NCBI GenBank assembly: GCA_016763895.1
Contig: JAESSV010000289.1
Coordinates: 1-8,565, forward strand
Reading direction: 5' to 3'
From: Magnetovibrio sp.
Lineage (GTDB): Bacteria > Pseudomonadota > Alphaproteobacteria > Rhodospirillales > Magnetovibrionaceae
Length of the DNA stretch: 8,565 nucleotides
Under the pieces are notes generated by a model. It was not told where the DNA came from and searched no databases. It saw only the letters and a program-made list of their open reading frames with translations. A program made the position numbers and the translations under genes. Each line of letters starts with the position of its first letter. Within the stretch, counting starts at the first letter, position 1. Positions 7,381 through 8,565 of this stretch are shown here, piece after piece.

Positions 7381-8007
7381 ATGAAGACCCCAGATATTCG
7401 CCTGCATAAGAATGATTTGCCAGACGGGCTTGTGTTCAAAGACGTGATTGCTGTGGATTCTGAAGCTATGGGCCTGAACCCGCATCGGGATCGTTTGTGT
7501 GTGGTGCAATTGTCGGGGGGGGATGAAGTCTGTCATTTGGTTCAATTCGACCTCGGTGTGACCCACGCGCCAAATCTGCAAAAATTGTTAGAAGACGATA
7601 GCATCATCAAAATTTTTCATTATGCGCGTTTCGATGTGATGTTGTTAAAGAAAGCCTTGAGCATTCGCGTGAACCCTGTGTATTGCACCAAAATTGCCTC
7701 TAAGTTGGCCCGGACCTACACCGATCACCATGGCTATAAAAGTGTGTGCCGGGAATTGGCCGGGGTGCAAGTGTCTAAGGAACAACAGTCTTCGGATTGG
7801 GGCGCCGCCGTTCTGAGCGAAGAACAATTGGTCTATGCGGCCACAGATGTTTTGTATTTGCACGCCATTCGCGACAGCTTAAACACCATATTGATCCGCG
7901 AAGGGCGTATGGACATGGCGCAATCGTGTTTTGATTTCTTGCACACCCGCACCGACCTTGATCTGGCGGGCTGGATTGAACGAGATATTTTTTCCCACAA
8001 CGGCTAA
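7381..8007 (+). CDS. rnd: Ribonuclease D, short form (DEDDy 3'-5' exonuclease)
   Basis: Cytosolic 3'-5' exoribonuclease; E. coli RNase D trims tRNA precursors and other structured RNAs. The 208-residue protein is a single DEDDy domain. Exo I has D26 and E28 (IAVDSEAMGLNPHRDRLCVV), Exo II has D85 (FHYARFDVML) and Exo III has Y152-x3-D156 (YAATDVLYLH), so all four acidic ligands and the Tyr are present. SKLARTYTDHHGYKSVCREL and SKEQQSSDWGA are typical of the alphaproteobacterial short form, which lacks the HRDC domains of the ~375-residue E. coli enzyme. The start at ATG 7381 gives MKTPDIRLHKNDLPDG, the expected N-terminus. An ATG at 7351 would add ten unmatched residues. A purine-rich GAGAG lies ten bases upstream. 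It sits 25 bp before kdsD, a common pairing in this class, so the two are likely co-transcribed. Confidence 0.93.
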   Translation: MKTPDIRLHKNDLPDGLVFKDVIAVDSEAMGLNPHRDRLCVVQLSGGDEVCHLVQFDLGVTHAPNLQKLLEDDSIIKIFHYARFDVMLLKKALSIRVNPVYCTKIASKLARTYTDHHGYKSVCRELAGVQVSKEQQSSDWGAAVLSEEQLVYAATDVLYLHAIRDSLNTILIREGRMDMAQSCFDFLHTRTDLDLAGWIERDIFSHNG

Positions 8008-8032
8008 TCCTTTTCTTTTGGAGCTCTCTTGA

Positions 8033-8565
8033 ATGGCGCACAGCACAGCCCTTGATGATGCAAAATTAACCGATCGGGACGCGGATGCTGATTTGGCGTC
8101 TGCCCGGTTGGTTTTAAAAGTCGAACAAGATGGCTTGGCGGCATTGTCTGACAGCTTGGGCAAACCGTTTGTGAAGGCCCTTGATTTGATCGAGGCCGCA
8201 AATGGGCGCGTGGTCATTACCGGCATGGGCAAAAGTGGCCATGTGAGCAAAAAAATTGCGGCCACGATGGCGTCGACCGGACAGCCTGCTTTTTTTGTTC
8301 ATCCGGGCGAAGCAAGTCATGGCGATTTGGGCATGGTGTTGCAAGGCGATGTGGTTATCGCTTTGTCCAATTCTGGGGAAACTTCAGAATTATCAGACAT
8401 CATTGCTTATACGCGGCGTTACGGCATTGGTTTGATCGCCATGACCGGGGGGCAAAATTCAACACTCGCCAAGGCCGCTAAGGATTTCGGACTTGATGCC
8501 AAGTGGGAGAACACCGCAGCTCAAAAGAAAATGGATAGATTCAACAAGAGAAGAGAAACAACTGA
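8033..8565 (+). CDS. kdsD: Arabinose-5-phosphate isomerase (KpsF/GutQ family), 3' truncated with foreign tail
   Basis: Converts D-ribulose 5-phosphate to D-arabinose 5-phosphate, the first step toward Kdo for lipopolysaccharide. The SIS domain is clear: GRVVITGMGKSGHVSKKIAA (K67 matching the E. coli catalytic Lys), ASTGQPAFFVHPGEASHGDL, then ALSNSGETSEL (E116) and IGLIAMTGGQNSTLAKAA. Bacterial identity stops there, at about residue 149. Normally the next segment is a hydrophobic VLLLP-type strand, then EACP(L/N)GLAPTTS, the HPGG His and two CBS domains (~330 residues in total). Here a basic, unrelated 28-residue stretch continues in frame to the window end. SD GGAG (8020-8023) lies nine bases before the ATG, and the gap to rnd is 25 bp. 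The lptC/lptA/lptB genes expected downstream are absent. Family call is secure for 8033-8479; the rest is probably not this gene. Confidence 0.9.
   Translation, partial: MAHSTALDDAKLTDRDADADLASARLVLKVEQDGLAALSDSLGKPFVKALDLIEAANGRVVITGMGKSGHVSKKIAATMASTGQPAFFVHPGEASHGDLGMVLQGDVVIALSNSGETSELSDIIAYTRRYGIGLIAMTGGQNSTLAKAAKDFGLDAKWENTAAQKKMDRFNKRRETT
8480..8565 (+). other. Foreign segment resembling eukaryotic ribosomal protein eL14 coding sequence
   Basis: Read in the kdsD frame, this stretch gives FGLDAKWENTAAQKKMDRF, then NKRRETT and a codon beginning GA. It resembles, from memory, the C-terminal part of 60S ribosomal protein eL14, where KW-x-x-(S/T)-x-x-x-KK precedes a basic run and a DF-x-RF motif. 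The final GA would fit the D of DF. All three Arg codons are AGA, whereas the kdsD part uses only CGN. The junction lies roughly at 8470-8485. The best explanation is a chimeric contig end; identification rests on a short stretch without a database search. Confidence 0.6.

Noticed and set aside
8033..8565. Genuine KdsD-eL14 fusion protein
   Set aside because: It would lack the catalytic second half and CBS domains of an LPS-essential enzyme, and the partner is a eukaryotic ribosomal protein; a chimeric contig end is far simpler.

Overview
The window reads as an alphaproteobacterial chromosome fragment, probably Rhodospirillales-like. Three things suggest this: the GyrB, M17 aminopeptidase and PPPHTVRG-type MarR sequences; the complex I NDUFA9-type reductase; and the pairing of a short RNase D with KdsD, which heads the LPS/Lpt cluster in this class. 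Base composition is moderate, with no obvious internal shift until the last ~85 bases. Both ends cut genes, so it looks like a whole small contig or a piece of one.

Layout. 1-905: 3' part of gyrB. 907-2301: M17 leucyl aminopeptidase-family enzyme, one base after the gyrB stop. 2410-2769: MarR-type regulator. 2838-3263: MerR-family metalloregulator-like protein, with a near-perfect 25-bp palindrome just upstream. 3238-4260, minus strand: NDUFA9-type atypical SDR, overlapping the merR 3' end tail to tail by 26 bp. 4458-4544: tRNA-Leu(CAG). 4656-7283: large membrane sensor histidine kinase (dCache, PAS, HisKA, HATPase) with a C-terminal hemerythrin-like domain. 7381-8007: short ribonuclease D. 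8033-8565: arabinose-5-phosphate isomerase (kdsD/kpsF), running off the end.

How the genes relate. gyrB and the aminopeptidase are probably co-transcribed. rnd-kdsD is the usual head of the alphaproteobacterial rnd-kdsD-lptC-lptA-lptB-rpoN run, whose remainder is missing. The merR, NDUFA9-type and kinase genes look like separate transcription units. Neither the metalloregulator nor the kinase has an obvious target or response regulator in the window.

Points of interest. (1) The last ~85 bases continue the kdsD frame but do not encode KdsD. They resemble the C-terminal part of a eukaryotic 60S ribosomal protein eL14 and use different Arg codons, so the contig end is most likely chimeric. (2) The kinase's hemerythrin domain has lost several diiron ligands. 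(3) The merR palindrome looks like a CadR/PbrR-type metalloregulator operator. I see no mobile element, CRISPR array or phage gene, and no convincing wholly new multi-gene system.
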